NCBI GenBank assembly: GCA_017436035.1
Contig: JAFSDV010000012.1
Location: forward strand, 1 to 41,044
From: Oscillospiraceae bacterium
GTDB taxonomy: Bacteria > Bacillota > Clostridia > Oscillospirales > Oscillospiraceae
DNA length: 41,044 bases
Direction: 5' to 3'
The stretch's first letter is position 1; every line of letters starts with the position of its first letter. The notes under the pieces were generated by a model that had not been told where the DNA came from, ran no database searches, and was given only the letters and a program-made list of their open reading frames with translations. Of the stretch, positions 21,698 to 29,558 are shown piece after piece. Made by a program: the position numbers and the translations under genes.

Positions 21698-22222
21698 TTG
21701 GAATTTCATGTAAATCATCCTGTGCTGTTCATTATAGCAGGACTATTGATCGCAGTGGTGCTTGGTCAGTCTGTTTATTTTCTGATCAAAGCTATGAAGC
21801 GCAGTAAGGCGATCGGCATGGATCAGGCGAAGATCCGCAAAACCATCCTGTCAGCCGCTGTTTTTACCGTTGCGCCGGCTGTTGCCATCGTCATCAGTGT
21901 GATCACCCTGAGTAAAAAGCTGGGCTTGCCGCTTCCCTGGCTGCGTCTGAGCGTGGTGGGCTCTATGAGCTACGAGACCGTAGCAGCCAACAACGCCCTG
22001 AGCGCTATGGGGCAGTCTCTGGGCTCGGGAGATCCCCTGACCGCCCAGCAGTATGTCAACGTATTGCTGGTTATGACCGTCAGCATTATGCTGGGCATCT
22101 GGCTTGTACCGGTGATCGGTAAGAAGCTGCAAAAGGGTATGCGCAGTCTGGGCAACCGGGATGCCAAATGGGCAGAGACCTTTTCCAACTCCCTGTTTAT
22201 CGGTATGATCGCCGCCTTTTAG
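21698..22222 (+). CDS. DUF5058 family membrane protein, N-terminal part (frameshifted gene)
   Basis: A multi-helix membrane protein of the DUF5058 family, found beside a second membrane protein and an M20 peptidase in Clostridia and thought to be part of a transporter. The start is TTG at 21698 with GGGAGG upstream. Helices include 'PVLFIIAGLLIAVVLGQSVY' and 'ILSAAVFTVAPAVAIVISVI'; the 'SVVGSMSYETVAANNALSAMG' stretch is family-like. The frame ends at TAG (22220-22222) in GCCGCCTTTTAGG, although hydrophobic coding sequence clearly goes on in another frame. One more T in the T-run would give 'IAAFLGYVF' and join both parts. Either a real mutation or a sequencing slip. Confidence 0.75.
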   Translation: MEFHVNHPVLFIIAGLLIAVVLGQSVYFLIKAMKRSKAIGMDQAKIRKTILSAAVFTVAPAVAIVISVITLSKKLGLPLPWLRLSVVGSMSYETVAANNALSAMGQSLGSGDPLTAQQYVNVLLVMTVSIMLGIWLVPVIGKKLQKGMRSLGNRDAKWAETFSNSLFIGMIAAF

Positions 22223-22449
22223 GCTATGTATTCTGCGATGTTTCCCGGCTTTGGATCCCTAGTGCAGAATACACCCCCACCTCCGGTCTGATCCCGGTCT
22301 GCGTAATGGCTGTGTCTGCGCTGATTATGGTGGTCTGCGGTCTTTTGATGCGCAAGCCCAAGCTGAAATGGCTCAGTGAATATGCCCTTCCCATCAGCCT
22401 GGTGGTGGGTATGGCATCTGCTATCCCGATCACCGCTTGGTTAGGCTAA
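22219..22449 (+). CDS. DUF5058 family membrane protein, C-terminal part after frameshift
   Basis: Reads LGYVFCDVSRLWIPSAEY and then 'TPTSGLIPVCVMAVSALIMV', 'VGMASAIPITAWLG', continuing the protein interrupted at 22222. No ribosome site or good start codon lies at its head, so it is unlikely to be made separately. Joined, the protein would be about 250 residues, the expected size. The stop at 22449 is 12 bases before the next gene. Confidence 0.65.
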   Translation, partial: LGYVFCDVSRLWIPSAEYTPTSGLIPVCVMAVSALIMVVCGLLMRKPKLKWLSEYALPISLVVGMASAIPITAWLG

Positions 22450-22461
22450 GGAGGATATGCT

Positions 22462-23127
22462 ATGAAAAAAGAGATTTCTTATATGGATTCTGTCCATCGG
22501 GACGGACGGATCTGGAACATCAGCGTGATGATCCTGCTGCTGGCTTTTCCCGTAACCGTAGCCATTATATTCAACGCAGCTCCCGATTGGAACGCGCTGG
22601 TTATGGGTCTGATCGCTACTGCGCCTATGTACTGGGCTGTGGGTGCTATTGAAACTGTTACTTATGTGCCGATGCTGGGTGCGGGCGGTTCTTACCTGAG
22701 CTTTGTCACCGGCAATATCTCCAACCTGAAGCTGCCCTGCGCCCTGAATGCCATGGAGCAAAACGGAGTCAGTGCCAACTCAGAAGAGGGCGAGCTGATC
22801 TCCACTATTGCCATTGCCACCTCCAGCATCGTGACCACTTTGATCCTCGTACTGGGCGTGCTTCTGATCGCACCTCTGACACCCATCCTGCAGGCACCGG
22901 CTTTGCAACCCGCTTTTGAGCAGATCCTGCCTGCGCTGTTTGGCGGCCTGGGCGTGGCATTTGTGTCCAAAAACTGGAAGCTGGCTGTTGCGCCGGTTGC
23001 CCTGATGCTGGTTCTGTTTATTTTTGTACCGGCGTTCAATTCCGGCACAGTAGGCATTATGGTTCCGGTCAGCGCGCTGTTTACCATCGCAGTTGGCAGA
23101 ATCCTTTATAAGCGGGGTGTTTTATAA
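22462..23127 (+). CDS. Membrane protein, likely transport partner of the DUF5058 protein
   Basis: 221 residues with about six hydrophobic helices, for example 'WNISVMILLLAFPVTVAIIF' and 'TSSIVTTLILVLGVLLIAPL', and a conserved-looking loop 'VPMLGAGGSYLSFVTGNISN' that could bind a ligand. AGGAGG lies eight bases before the ATG. It sits between the DUF5058 gene and the M20 peptidase (TAATG overlap with the latter). The repeated pairing suggests a two-component permease that supplies the peptidase's substrate or exports its product. No characterised family is recognised. Confidence 0.8.
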   Translation: MKKEISYMDSVHRDGRIWNISVMILLLAFPVTVAIIFNAAPDWNALVMGLIATAPMYWAVGAIETVTYVPMLGAGGSYLSFVTGNISNLKLPCALNAMEQNGVSANSEEGELISTIAIATSSIVTTLILVLGVLLIAPLTPILQAPALQPAFEQILPALFGGLGVAFVSKNWKLAVAPVALMLVLFIFVPAFNSGTVGIMVPVSALFTIAVGRILYKRGVL

Positions 23128-24560
23128 TGATCGGTTATGTTCTTTCAGGCATTGCTGTCCTGTTCCTTTCCGTTATTTTGCTGCGGGCGGCCTTCTTCCG
23201 TCCCAAAGCGTGTCCTGCCGTGGAAGCAGAGCATATTTCCTTTAACAAGGAGGCTTCCATCGAAGCACTGCAGGAATTGGTGCGCTGCAAGACTGTTTCC
23301 TACAATAACAAGGCTCTGGAGGACGACGCAGAATTTGAAAAGCTGATCCGGCTGCTGCCTACCCTGTACCCCCGGGTATTTGATATCTGTTCCCTGCGGC
23401 AGCTGCCTGACCGGGCACTGCTGCTTCGCTGGCCCGGAAAATCGGATGCCGCACCCTCGGTGATGATGGCACATTATGATGTAGTGCCTGTAGAAGCAGA
23501 AAAATGGGAAAAGCCCCCCTTTGCCGGCGTGATCGAGGACGGCGTTCTGTGGGGGCGGGGCACATTGGATACAAAAGTCACCTTTAACGGCATCCTCAGT
23601 GCCGCAAACCACCTGATCGGCAAGGGCTTTGTCCCGGAAAATGACATTTATTTTGCATTCTCCGGTGGCGAGGAAGTCAACGGCATGGGTGCAGTAAACA
23701 TTGTCAACTATTTTGAGACCCATGAGATCCGCCCTGCGCTGGTGGTAGACGAAGGCGGCGCAGTGGTTGAGAATGTGTTCCCCGGTGTCAAAAAGCCCTG
23801 CGGACTGATCGGTATTGGGGAAAAGGGTATGATGAATGTGTGTTATTCCGTTCAGTCCGGCGGCGGTCATGCCTCCGCCCCACCGGTAAAAACACCGATC
23901 ACTACACTGTTTGAAGCCTGCCGCCGGGTCATCAAGCACCCCTTCCCTATGCACATTACCAAGCCTGCAAAAGAGATGTTCAATACCCTGGCGCGGCACT
24001 CCACCTTTTTATACAAGGTGATCTTCGCCAATATGTGGTGCTTTAAGCCTGTGCTGGATCTGATCTGCCGTATGAGCGGCGGCGAAATGAACGCTCTGGT
24101 CCGCACCACCACCGCTTTCACCATGATGGAAGGAAGCAGTGCCCGCAATGTCATCCCCGCGGAAGCCAAGCTGATCTCCAATATGCGCTTGAATCCCGCG
24201 GACACCGTTTCCTCTGCTGCCGCGCATTTACGGCGGGCAGTAAAAAACGACGACGTAAAGATTACAGTCCTGGAAAGCTTTGAGCCCAGTCCCATTTCCA
24301 ACACCGACTGCGCTGCATGGGACAAGGTCACCGCCGCTGTATCGGAAACCTGGCCGGGCTGTATCGTCGCGCCTTACCTGATGGTGCAGTGCTCCGATTC
24401 CCGCCACTACCGGGATCTGAGCGACCGGGTATACCGCTTCTCTGCGATGGACCTGACCGCCGAAGAGCGCAAGACCATCCACGGCAATAATGAGCGAATC
24501 CGACTGGACTGCGCCCTGCGTGCTGTAGAATTCTATATTCGCCTGATGGGTAAATGCTGA
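23127..24560 (+). CDS. M20 family metallopeptidase, membrane-anchored
   Basis: Zinc-dependent amide hydrolase of the M20 (PM20D1/carboxypeptidase-like) group. A single N-terminal helix (about 2-22) should anchor it. Metal and catalytic residues are in place: His116 and Asp118 in AHYDVV, Asp148 in GRGTLDTK, Glu182/Glu183 in GGEEVNGMG, Asp208 in VVDEGG, and a final His in 'IHGNNERI'. The dimerisation insert starts near 'GIGEKGMMNVCYSVQSGGGHAS'. 477 residues, as for M20 enzymes of the CPS1/PM20D1 branch, which cleave N-acyl amino acids or dipeptides. Its start overlaps the previous stop, tying it to the two membrane proteins. The exact substrate is unknown. Confidence 0.92.
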   Translation: MIGYVLSGIAVLFLSVILLRAAFFRPKACPAVEAEHISFNKEASIEALQELVRCKTVSYNNKALEDDAEFEKLIRLLPTLYPRVFDICSLRQLPDRALLLRWPGKSDAAPSVMMAHYDVVPVEAEKWEKPPFAGVIEDGVLWGRGTLDTKVTFNGILSAANHLIGKGFVPENDIYFAFSGGEEVNGMGAVNIVNYFETHEIRPALVVDEGGAVVENVFPGVKKPCGLIGIGEKGMMNVCYSVQSGGGHASAPPVKTPITTLFEACRRVIKHPFPMHITKPAKEMFNTLARHSTFLYKVIFANMWCFKPVLDLICRMSGGEMNALVRTTTAFTMMEGSSARNVIPAEAKLISNMRLNPADTVSSAAAHLRRAVKNDDVKITVLESFEPSPISNTDCAAWDKVTAAVSETWPGCIVAPYLMVQCSDSRHYRDLSDRVYRFSAMDLTAEERKTIHGNNERIRLDCALRAVEFYIRLMGKC

Positions 24561-24565
24561 TAAAA

Positions 24566-24592
24566 GGGGCGCTGCAAATCCTGCAGCGCCCC
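24566..24592. terminator. Terminator between the M20 gene and the converging lipoprotein gene
   Basis: GGGGCGCTGCA-AATCC-TGCAGCGCCCC is a perfect 11-pair stem six bases after the M20 stop. T-runs are poor on the plus side; on the minus side the stem is followed by TTTTA. Confidence 0.75.
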
Positions 24593-24597
24593 CTGCT

Positions 24598-25437
24598 TTA
24601 CGGCTTAAAAGGATTATACTTTTCGTGATCTACGATCACCAGCAATGAGACAAGTCGACCGCCACGACCTAATCCATTTGCGCTCTCATAATCAATGTTA
24701 ACATCATACTGCAGTGCGCACTGATTATTAGCAGTTTTGATTAGAGATCTGGATCGGATATTATATCTGCTTTTCCATCCGTCCGGAACAATGCTTTTAC
24801 AAATTTCATTAACCTTTTCCTCTACCGATTTGTTAGCCTTTTCCTCATCGATTTCCACATTTTTTACATTGTCAAAAGCATCCGGATCGCTCAAAATTAC
24901 ACCAACAACATTTCCATTGCTATTAAGCTGAATTAATACCCACTCTTCGGTTACATAACCCTGTACCACTCGGTAATATCGGTAATTGCACTTCCCTTCT
25001 TTTTCTACAGTACACTTTCTCAAAGACACATAGTCATCTGCAACTGAATCCGCAATCTGCCTGAGACGGCTTTCGTCCAGAGGGCTACCTGATGACTCCG
25101 GGTTTTCAACATGAAGATATGTAAATTTACCGTCGCTTTCACGTATATGGAATTCAAAATCACTTCCTACAAACACATGATCTGTATCATAATAGAACGG
25201 AAGTGAAGGATCCGATTTTTTATAACTTCCAACATATTGAACTCCGTTGACAGTAACCGATACTTCGCTCGGTCCTGTATAATCAGCAATGCGTGGCTCG
25301 GGCCACACAGCATCTGCCTCCGCTGTGCCACACTGCAATGTTGTGTAAGCATCATATTTTATTTCTCGACTGCAGCCATTGAAACTTGAAAATATTGTGA
25401 TTGCACAGATCAGTACAGGAAGTATTTTTTTCAACAC
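24598..25437 (-). CDS. Lipoprotein of unknown function
   Basis: 279 residues. The signal peptide ends SSFNGC, an acceptable lipobox, so the protein should be anchored outside the membrane. The rest is soluble and acidic with strand-rich segments ('VSVTVNGVQYVGSYKKSD', 'FHIRESDGKFTYLHVENPE', 'YRYYRVVQGYVTEEWVLIQL'). The arrangement hints at two copies of a small alpha-beta domain like those of other exported Clostridial proteins, but I recognise no family. The start is GTG at 25437, eight bases after GGGAGG. It lies 48 bases after the tiny exported peptide gene and probably shares its transcript. Low GC relative to the M20 gene next door. Confidence 0.8.
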   Translation of the reverse strand: MLKKILPVLICAITIFSSFNGCSREIKYDAYTTLQCGTAEADAVWPEPRIADYTGPSEVSVTVNGVQYVGSYKKSDPSLPFYYDTDHVFVGSDFEFHIRESDGKFTYLHVENPESSGSPLDESRLRQIADSVADDYVSLRKCTVEKEGKCNYRYYRVVQGYVTEEWVLIQLNSNGNVVGVILSDPDAFDNVKNVEIDEEKANKSVEEKVNEICKSIVPDGWKSRYNIRSRSLIKTANNQCALQYDVNIDYESANGLGRGGRLVSLLVIVDHEKYNPFKP

Positions 25438-25485
25438 ACCAAATTCCTCCCATCTTCATCAATATTAAATTGCTATTATCTGCCG

Positions 25486-25680
25486 CTAAGCTATAACTGA
25501 TTCAATCAAATGCTGAGAGGAATCCGCAATGCCCGCCGCAACATCCTTCAGCGTTACTGCGCGCTTTTCCGCTGAAGGTGCTTCGGACTCCAGCGCGATA
25601 GCTGTTCCCGGGAACATGGTGCAGCACAGGCACAAAATAAGCAGTACTGCGATTATCCGGACTGATCGTGTTGTTTTCAT
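25486..25680 (-). CDS. Small exported peptide (64 residues)
   Basis: A complete signal peptide (MKTTRSVRIIAVLLILCLCC, then TMFPGTAIA, cut after AIA) precedes a mature part of about 35 residues that ends HLIESVIA. The mature part can form an amphipathic helix (KRAVTLKDVAAGIADSSQHL). GGAGG is seven bases before the ATG, so translation looks efficient. The gene heads a likely two-gene unit with the lipoprotein. It could be a secreted signal, a small bacteriocin, or the relic of a longer gene. No export-peptidase gene is nearby. Confidence 0.65.
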   Translation of the reverse strand: MKTTRSVRIIAVLLILCLCCTMFPGTAIALESEAPSAEKRAVTLKDVAAGIADSSQHLIESVIA

Positions 25681-25715
25681 TGTAATTCCTCCTTTGATGT
25701 TTTTCCTACGTTTAT

Positions 25716-25745
25716 ATTTTACATCATCAGGAGTACATACCGCAA
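25716..25745 (-). promoter_or_regulatory. Possible promoter of the exported-peptide operon
   Basis: TTGCGG (25745-25740), 18 bases, TAAAAT (25721-25716) on the minus strand, 35 bases before the ATG. Moderate match. Confidence 0.45.
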
Positions 25746-25820
25746 GAGCGCATATTTCACAAAGTTTTTCATCCGCTATTGTGCATTATTACAATTTATT
25801 CCTTCCGTTCATAGTTCGTC

Positions 25821-25850
25821 TTGACGGACTGCGGGTTTATGCAGTATAAT
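25821..25850 (+). promoter_or_regulatory. Orphan plus-strand promoter facing a terminator
   Basis: TTGACG (25821-25826), 18 bases, TATAAT (25845-25850). It is a strong consensus match, but the predicted start (about 25857) runs straight into the hairpin at 25860-25893 and no plus-strand gene follows. Confidence 0.55.
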
Positions 25851-25859
25851 AAAAATGTT

Positions 25860-25893
25860 GGGCGTGCTGCTTTTTGCTGCACGCCCCTTTTTT
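25860..25893. terminator. Terminator after the DHHW gene
   Basis: GGGCGTGC and GCACGCCC pair around an 11-base loop, with TTTTTT on the plus side and CAACATTTTT on the minus side. It ends the minus-strand mntP-to-DHHW operon and would also stop the plus-strand promoter at 25821. Confidence 0.8.
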
Positions 25894-25910
25894 GCTTCTA
25901 AAGCTGTTTC

Positions 25911-27008
25911 TCAGATCAGGTTCTTATTGAGTACCAAAGTGCTGTACAGAAACAGCACATCCTGCCCGTGAAAATCTATATAATTCCCCAGCAGCTCTAC
26001 ATTGATATAGCGGATATCCACCAAGGTAACGGTTTTATAATCGTCCACAAGCAGCGGCGTCAGGCTGCTTCCAAAGGAATCCCGGAATACGATCAGCTCC
26101 CGGTCTGTGGAAGCGCTTGGATTTTCGATCCGCAGCAGGGACTGGGCTCCGGAAAGGTAGACCTCGTACAGGTCCTTCCCTTCGGCTTTTTTCATATCAT
26201 AGATCTGCGTATATTTTTCTGTCACATAGTTATAAACTCTGCAATCCTTCAGCAGCGGATTTTCCAAAATACACAGTGTATCCGGCTGCATCGGCAGAGC
26301 CGCCTGCCCGTAGTACACCCCATAGAACGGACGCTCCAGCTCTGTGACCGTAAAATCCTCCGTCTGCGGCGGTGTGATGTCCATTTGCTCGCTCAGCCTT
26401 TGAGCAACCTTCAGCAGCCGTTCCTGCCGCCAGTGGGTATCCGTAAAGTAATAATCCTCTGCGCTCAGCAGTGCCGTAAGATCGATATGCTGCGCCCAGG
26501 GCATCCCCTGCCGAACCATATCAAACAGCCGCTTATAATCCATAGACAAATAGCCGTTTTCTTCAGCAATATAGTAGCCCTTATCAGGCACGACCGCTGT
26601 ATAGATCTTAGACCCGCTGTTCTTCAGATACTTTTCATAAACCCTCTGAAGCTGTCCCAACGCCCGGTTTACCGAAGCTTCGTTGAGCGGATACTCCAGT
26701 TCTGCCGCGTGTCCTTCTGCAATGTAAATTTCATTGTTGTCCAGCTGATTGAGTACATAATAGTGAAACAGGGACTTGATCTGCCGGAATTGATCCCGCA
26801 GAGGAAACTGATCCAAGGTATATTTTTCAAAATCCTTTACAAATGTGCCGTTCAGCATACTCTGCCCTGTGAACTGAGGCATTTGAGCCAGCGGTCTGCG
26901 CTCTGCGTCGGAGAGCTCCTTGACAGGACTAAACCACGCAAAGCCCGTTAAAACCGCCCACAAAGCCACTAAAACACCTGCGCCGAAGCGGCGTATTTTT
27001 TGATTCAT
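25911..27008 (-). CDS. DHHW family protein (AlgX/AlgJ-like acyl transfer partner)
   Basis: DHHW proteins are SGNH-hydrolase-like and work outside the membrane with an MBOAT acyltransferase to O-acetylate surface polysaccharide. One N-terminal anchor helix (about 7-28), then 'EKYTLDQFPLRDQFRQIKS' as in the family. The catalytic Asp-His pair is in YFTDTHWRQE and the serine in FRDSFGSSLTP. 365 residues, complete. The ATG follows AAGGAGGAGCT and is nine bases after the MBOAT stop. The acyl group and polymer are not known; acetyl on an exopolysaccharide is the usual case. Confidence 0.92.
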   Translation of the reverse strand: MNQKIRRFGAGVLVALWAVLTGFAWFSPVKELSDAERRPLAQMPQFTGQSMLNGTFVKDFEKYTLDQFPLRDQFRQIKSLFHYYVLNQLDNNEIYIAEGHAAELEYPLNEASVNRALGQLQRVYEKYLKNSGSKIYTAVVPDKGYYIAEENGYLSMDYKRLFDMVRQGMPWAQHIDLTALLSAEDYYFTDTHWRQERLLKVAQRLSEQMDITPPQTEDFTVTELERPFYGVYYGQAALPMQPDTLCILENPLLKDCRVYNYVTEKYTQIYDMKKAEGKDLYEVYLSGAQSLLRIENPSASTDRELIVFRDSFGSSLTPLLVDDYKTVTLVDIRYINVELLGNYIDFHGQDVLFLYSTLVLNKNLI

Positions 27009-27017
27009 AGCTCCTCC

Positions 27018-28403
27018 TTAAAAACGGAAATACAGGAACGGACTGAATGATCCATCCACCAAATAAGCACTGCAAAGCACCAGCAGCCCGATCAGCACCA
27101 TCGGCTCCAGCAGTGCGCCTGCCCGGGTTTTTGAGATGCGTCTGGCGGTATTTCGTACCAAGGGCGTCGCACCGATCAGACCGGCAACAAACAGCACCCC
27201 GTAGCTGCGCAGATAATACACCGTTTCCCGGGTGATCGCAGGCAGTCCGCCAAAGCCAAACATATTTGCAAGATCCCGTCCTGCCTGAGCAACAGATTCT
27301 GCGTTAAACAGTACAAAGCTGATGATCACCGCCAGCAGCACATACCCGTGGCGCAGCAGATCAGGCAGTCTTTGCAGGGCAGGCACCCATTTTTCAACCA
27401 GAAGCAGCACCGCAAAGAAAAGCCCCCACAGCACAAAGTTCCATGCTGCACCGTGCCAAAGTCCGGTGAGCATCCACACGGTTAAAGTGTTGAACACCCA
27501 GCGGGCTGTTTTGACCCGGTTGCCCCCAAGGGGAATATAGACATAGTCTCTGAACCAGCTTCCCAGGCTCATATGCCAACGCCGCCAAAACTCCCGGACG
27601 CTTTTAGACAAATAGGGATAATCAAAGTTTTCTATAAAATGAAAACCGAAGACCCTGCCAAGACCGATGGCCATATCGGAGTAACCGGAGAAGTCGAAAT
27701 AAATATTAAGCATAAACGCCACAGCGTACATCCAGTAAAATACTACGGACTGCTCCCCGGACTGGCGAAACAGCTTGATCAGCAGCGCAAAGCTGTCAGC
27801 GATCAGTACCTTCTTCCCAAGACCAACCAAAAAACGGCGCAATCCAAGGGCAATCTCGTCCCAGCTGTGCTTGCGGCTGTCCAGCTCCCGCGCCACGTCC
27901 ACATACCGGACGATCGGTCCAGCGATCAGTTGGGGAAACAGCGCGACATATGCGCCAAAGCTGATCAGATTTTTCTGGGGCTGGGCATTTCCCCGATAGA
28001 CATCAATGGTATAGCTCAGGCACTGAAATGTATAAAAGCTGATGCCCACCGGCAATGCCAGCTTCAGCAACGGAACACCCAAACCGGTCACTTTGTTAAA
28101 GCTGCCTATAAAAAAGTCCGCATACTTAAAAATGCCCAAAAGGCTTAAACTGACAACCACAGAGATGGTTAGCCAAAATTTCCTCCACCGGAGCTTCCGG
28201 GCTTTTCCGATTGCCAGCCCGCATCCGTAAAACAACAGAATTGTTGCGACCATTAAGATCACATAGCGGGGTTCACCCCAGGCATAGAACACCAGTGATG
28301 CAATCAGCAGCACTGTATTTTTCAGCACATTGGGTACTAAAAAATACACCGCAAGCACGATCGGCAGGAAATAATACAAAAAGGGAATGGTTGAAAAAAC
28401 CAT
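27018..28403 (-). CDS. MBOAT family O-acyltransferase (AlgI/DltB-like)
   Basis: Multi-pass enzyme that passes acyl groups across the membrane for attachment to surface polymers. It shows 'LKNTVLLIASLVFYAWGEP', 'LALPVGISFYTFQCLSYTID', 'LFPQLIAGPIVRY', 'FDFSGYSDMAIGLGRVFGF', 'FWRRWHMSLGSWFRDYVYIP' and the catalytic histidine in TGLWHGAAWNF. 461 residues, about a dozen helices. GGAGGAATCAA precedes the ATG. The 95-base gap to the DUF4358 gene holds a GGTAC-type hairpin and no clear promoter, so it is probably read with the upstream genes. DHHW next door is its standard partner. Confidence 0.95.
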   Translation of the reverse strand: MVFSTIPFLYYFLPIVLAVYFLVPNVLKNTVLLIASLVFYAWGEPRYVILMVATILLFYGCGLAIGKARKLRWRKFWLTISVVVSLSLLGIFKYADFFIGSFNKVTGLGVPLLKLALPVGISFYTFQCLSYTIDVYRGNAQPQKNLISFGAYVALFPQLIAGPIVRYVDVARELDSRKHSWDEIALGLRRFLVGLGKKVLIADSFALLIKLFRQSGEQSVVFYWMYAVAFMLNIYFDFSGYSDMAIGLGRVFGFHFIENFDYPYLSKSVREFWRRWHMSLGSWFRDYVYIPLGGNRVKTARWVFNTLTVWMLTGLWHGAAWNFVLWGLFFAVLLLVEKWVPALQRLPDLLRHGYVLLAVIISFVLFNAESVAQAGRDLANMFGFGGLPAITRETVYYLRSYGVLFVAGLIGATPLVRNTARRISKTRAGALLEPMVLIGLLVLCSAYLVDGSFSPFLYFRF

Positions 28404-28498
28404 TTGATTCCTCCTGACTAATGTTTCAAATAAAACAGCGACATGGGTTGGTACTCTTTATGGTACGCTGTCCACGCCGCTGCTTTCTATTTCAACCG

Positions 28499-29104
28499 TT
28501 AACCGGTTATTGTCTGCACATACTTCACTTGCGCATCCGGATAGGCTGCGGTCAGCTTTGTCTGGAGCAGATCAAGAACGCTCTCCAAACCGAACGCCAT
28601 CAGCACATACTCTTCTCCGATCACTGCGATAAGGGTCTTCTCCGGTGTGCCGCACAGCCACTGGGCATGCTCGACCGCACCGTACATGGTATCGGCAAAA
28701 GCGACCGCCGAAACTCCCTGAGCAAGACGGAATACGCCGCAGCTAAAGTTATTGCTCATCATCCCATGGAACAAAGATGCTGCTTCGGTAATATTCTGCA
28801 CCTGATCAGCCGGCACCAAAAGCTGCACGCCAAGAGACTGGGCATCCTGCAGGTTATAATTACCGGGTGCACCGTTGACCATATTTTCTCCATCACCGCC
28901 ATAGACCGGGAACCGCTCCTCTTCGGTAAAGCCTGCCCAAATCGTTGTCAGCACTTCCAAGGCGCTTGCCGCCACCTGTGTGTTTGTTCCGGTCGTACCT
29001 GTTCCTGTATCATCTGTGGTGCTGTCATTGCCGTTGCCGGCGCATCCGGCAGCTATCGCTGCCACCATTGTCAGTGTCAGGATCAGGGTCATCAGTTTTT
29101 TCAT
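28499..29104 (-). CDS. DUF4358 lipoprotein
   Basis: 201 residues from the ATG at 29104, which follows GGAGGAATTCAAACA. The lipoprotein signal MKKLMTLILTLTMVAAIAAGC is followed by a Gly/Asn/Thr-rich linker and a ~150-residue DUF4358-type domain ('LEVLTTIWAGFTEEERFPVYGG', 'FRLAQGVSAVAFADTMYGAV', 'AYPDAQVKYVQTITG'). DUF4358 lipoproteins recur beside DHHW and MBOAT genes in Clostridia, as I remember, which fits here; their role is unknown. The gene start lies 80 bases inside the VanZ reading frame. Confidence 0.88.
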   Translation of the reverse strand: MKKLMTLILTLTMVAAIAAGCAGNGNDSTTDDTGTGTTGTNTQVAASALEVLTTIWAGFTEEERFPVYGGDGENMVNGAPGNYNLQDAQSLGVQLLVPADQVQNITEAASLFHGMMSNNFSCGVFRLAQGVSAVAFADTMYGAVEHAQWLCGTPEKTLIAVIGEEYVLMAFGLESVLDLLQTKLTAAYPDAQVKYVQTITG

Positions 29105-29558
29105 TGTTTGAATTCCTCCGTAATTTGCGTTTCGATCTGAAAATCGCGCACCCAATCAGAAAGAGGATCAAACCAAAAGCAACGCCTGCGGTATCGAGAA
29201 TCACATCCCTGAAACTGGGTCCGCGGCCCGGTACAAACCGTTGGATGGTCTCATCCACACAGGCTGCCAAAAAGCCGCTAATCAAGCTAAACCAGAGCTG
29301 TTTGTCCAGCAAGCAGATCAGCCAGCAAAGGCATATACCAAGGCTGGTAAATTCCGTGAAGTGGGCGATCTTGCGCAGCAGACCATGTCCGTCCCCCGCT
29401 CCCGATAAGCCGGGAAATAAAGTAACGATCACGTCCTTGACCCATTGGCTGATCGCGCCTGACAATTCAGCGGGCAGCAGAGAGTTGCCCCAAATGAACA
29501 TCAAATTCAGCGTCAACAGGGTCACGCACAGCCTCAGTTTTCTTCCGGTCCTGATCAT
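29025..29558 (-). CDS. VanZ family membrane protein
   Basis: 177 residues. Landmarks are 'MFIWGNSLLPAE' near the start, 'LLRKIAHFTEFTSLGICLCW' with the conserved HFxE-like pattern, and 'AACVDETIQRFVPGRGPSFRDVILDTAGVAFG', which is diagnostic of VanZ. Four hydrophobic helices. The last ~35 residues (RSKRKLRRNSNNEKTDDPDP...) are hydrophilic and overlap the first 80 bases of the DUF4358 gene in another frame. The start overlaps the mntP stop by four bases (ATGA). VanZ proteins affect envelope and teicoplanin tolerance by an unknown route. Confidence 0.9.
   Translation of the reverse strand: MIRTGRKLRLCVTLLTLNLMFIWGNSLLPAELSGAISQWVKDVIVTLFPGLSGAGDGHGLLRKIAHFTEFTSLGICLCWLICLLDKQLWFSLISGFLAACVDETIQRFVPGRGPSFRDVILDTAGVAFGLILFLIGCAIFRSKRKLRRNSNNEKTDDPDPDTDNGGSDSCRMRRQRQ

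Noticed and set aside
22205..22235. Programmed -1 frameshift signal in the DUF5058 gene
   Set aside because: GCC TTT TAG is not a good slippery heptamer, because the re-paired codon would be CTT; no downstream stem is obvious.
25968..26951. A 327-codon plus-strand frame opposite the DHHW gene
   Set aside because: The minus-strand DHHW protein has clear catalytic motifs; the plus frame has none and no ribosome site.
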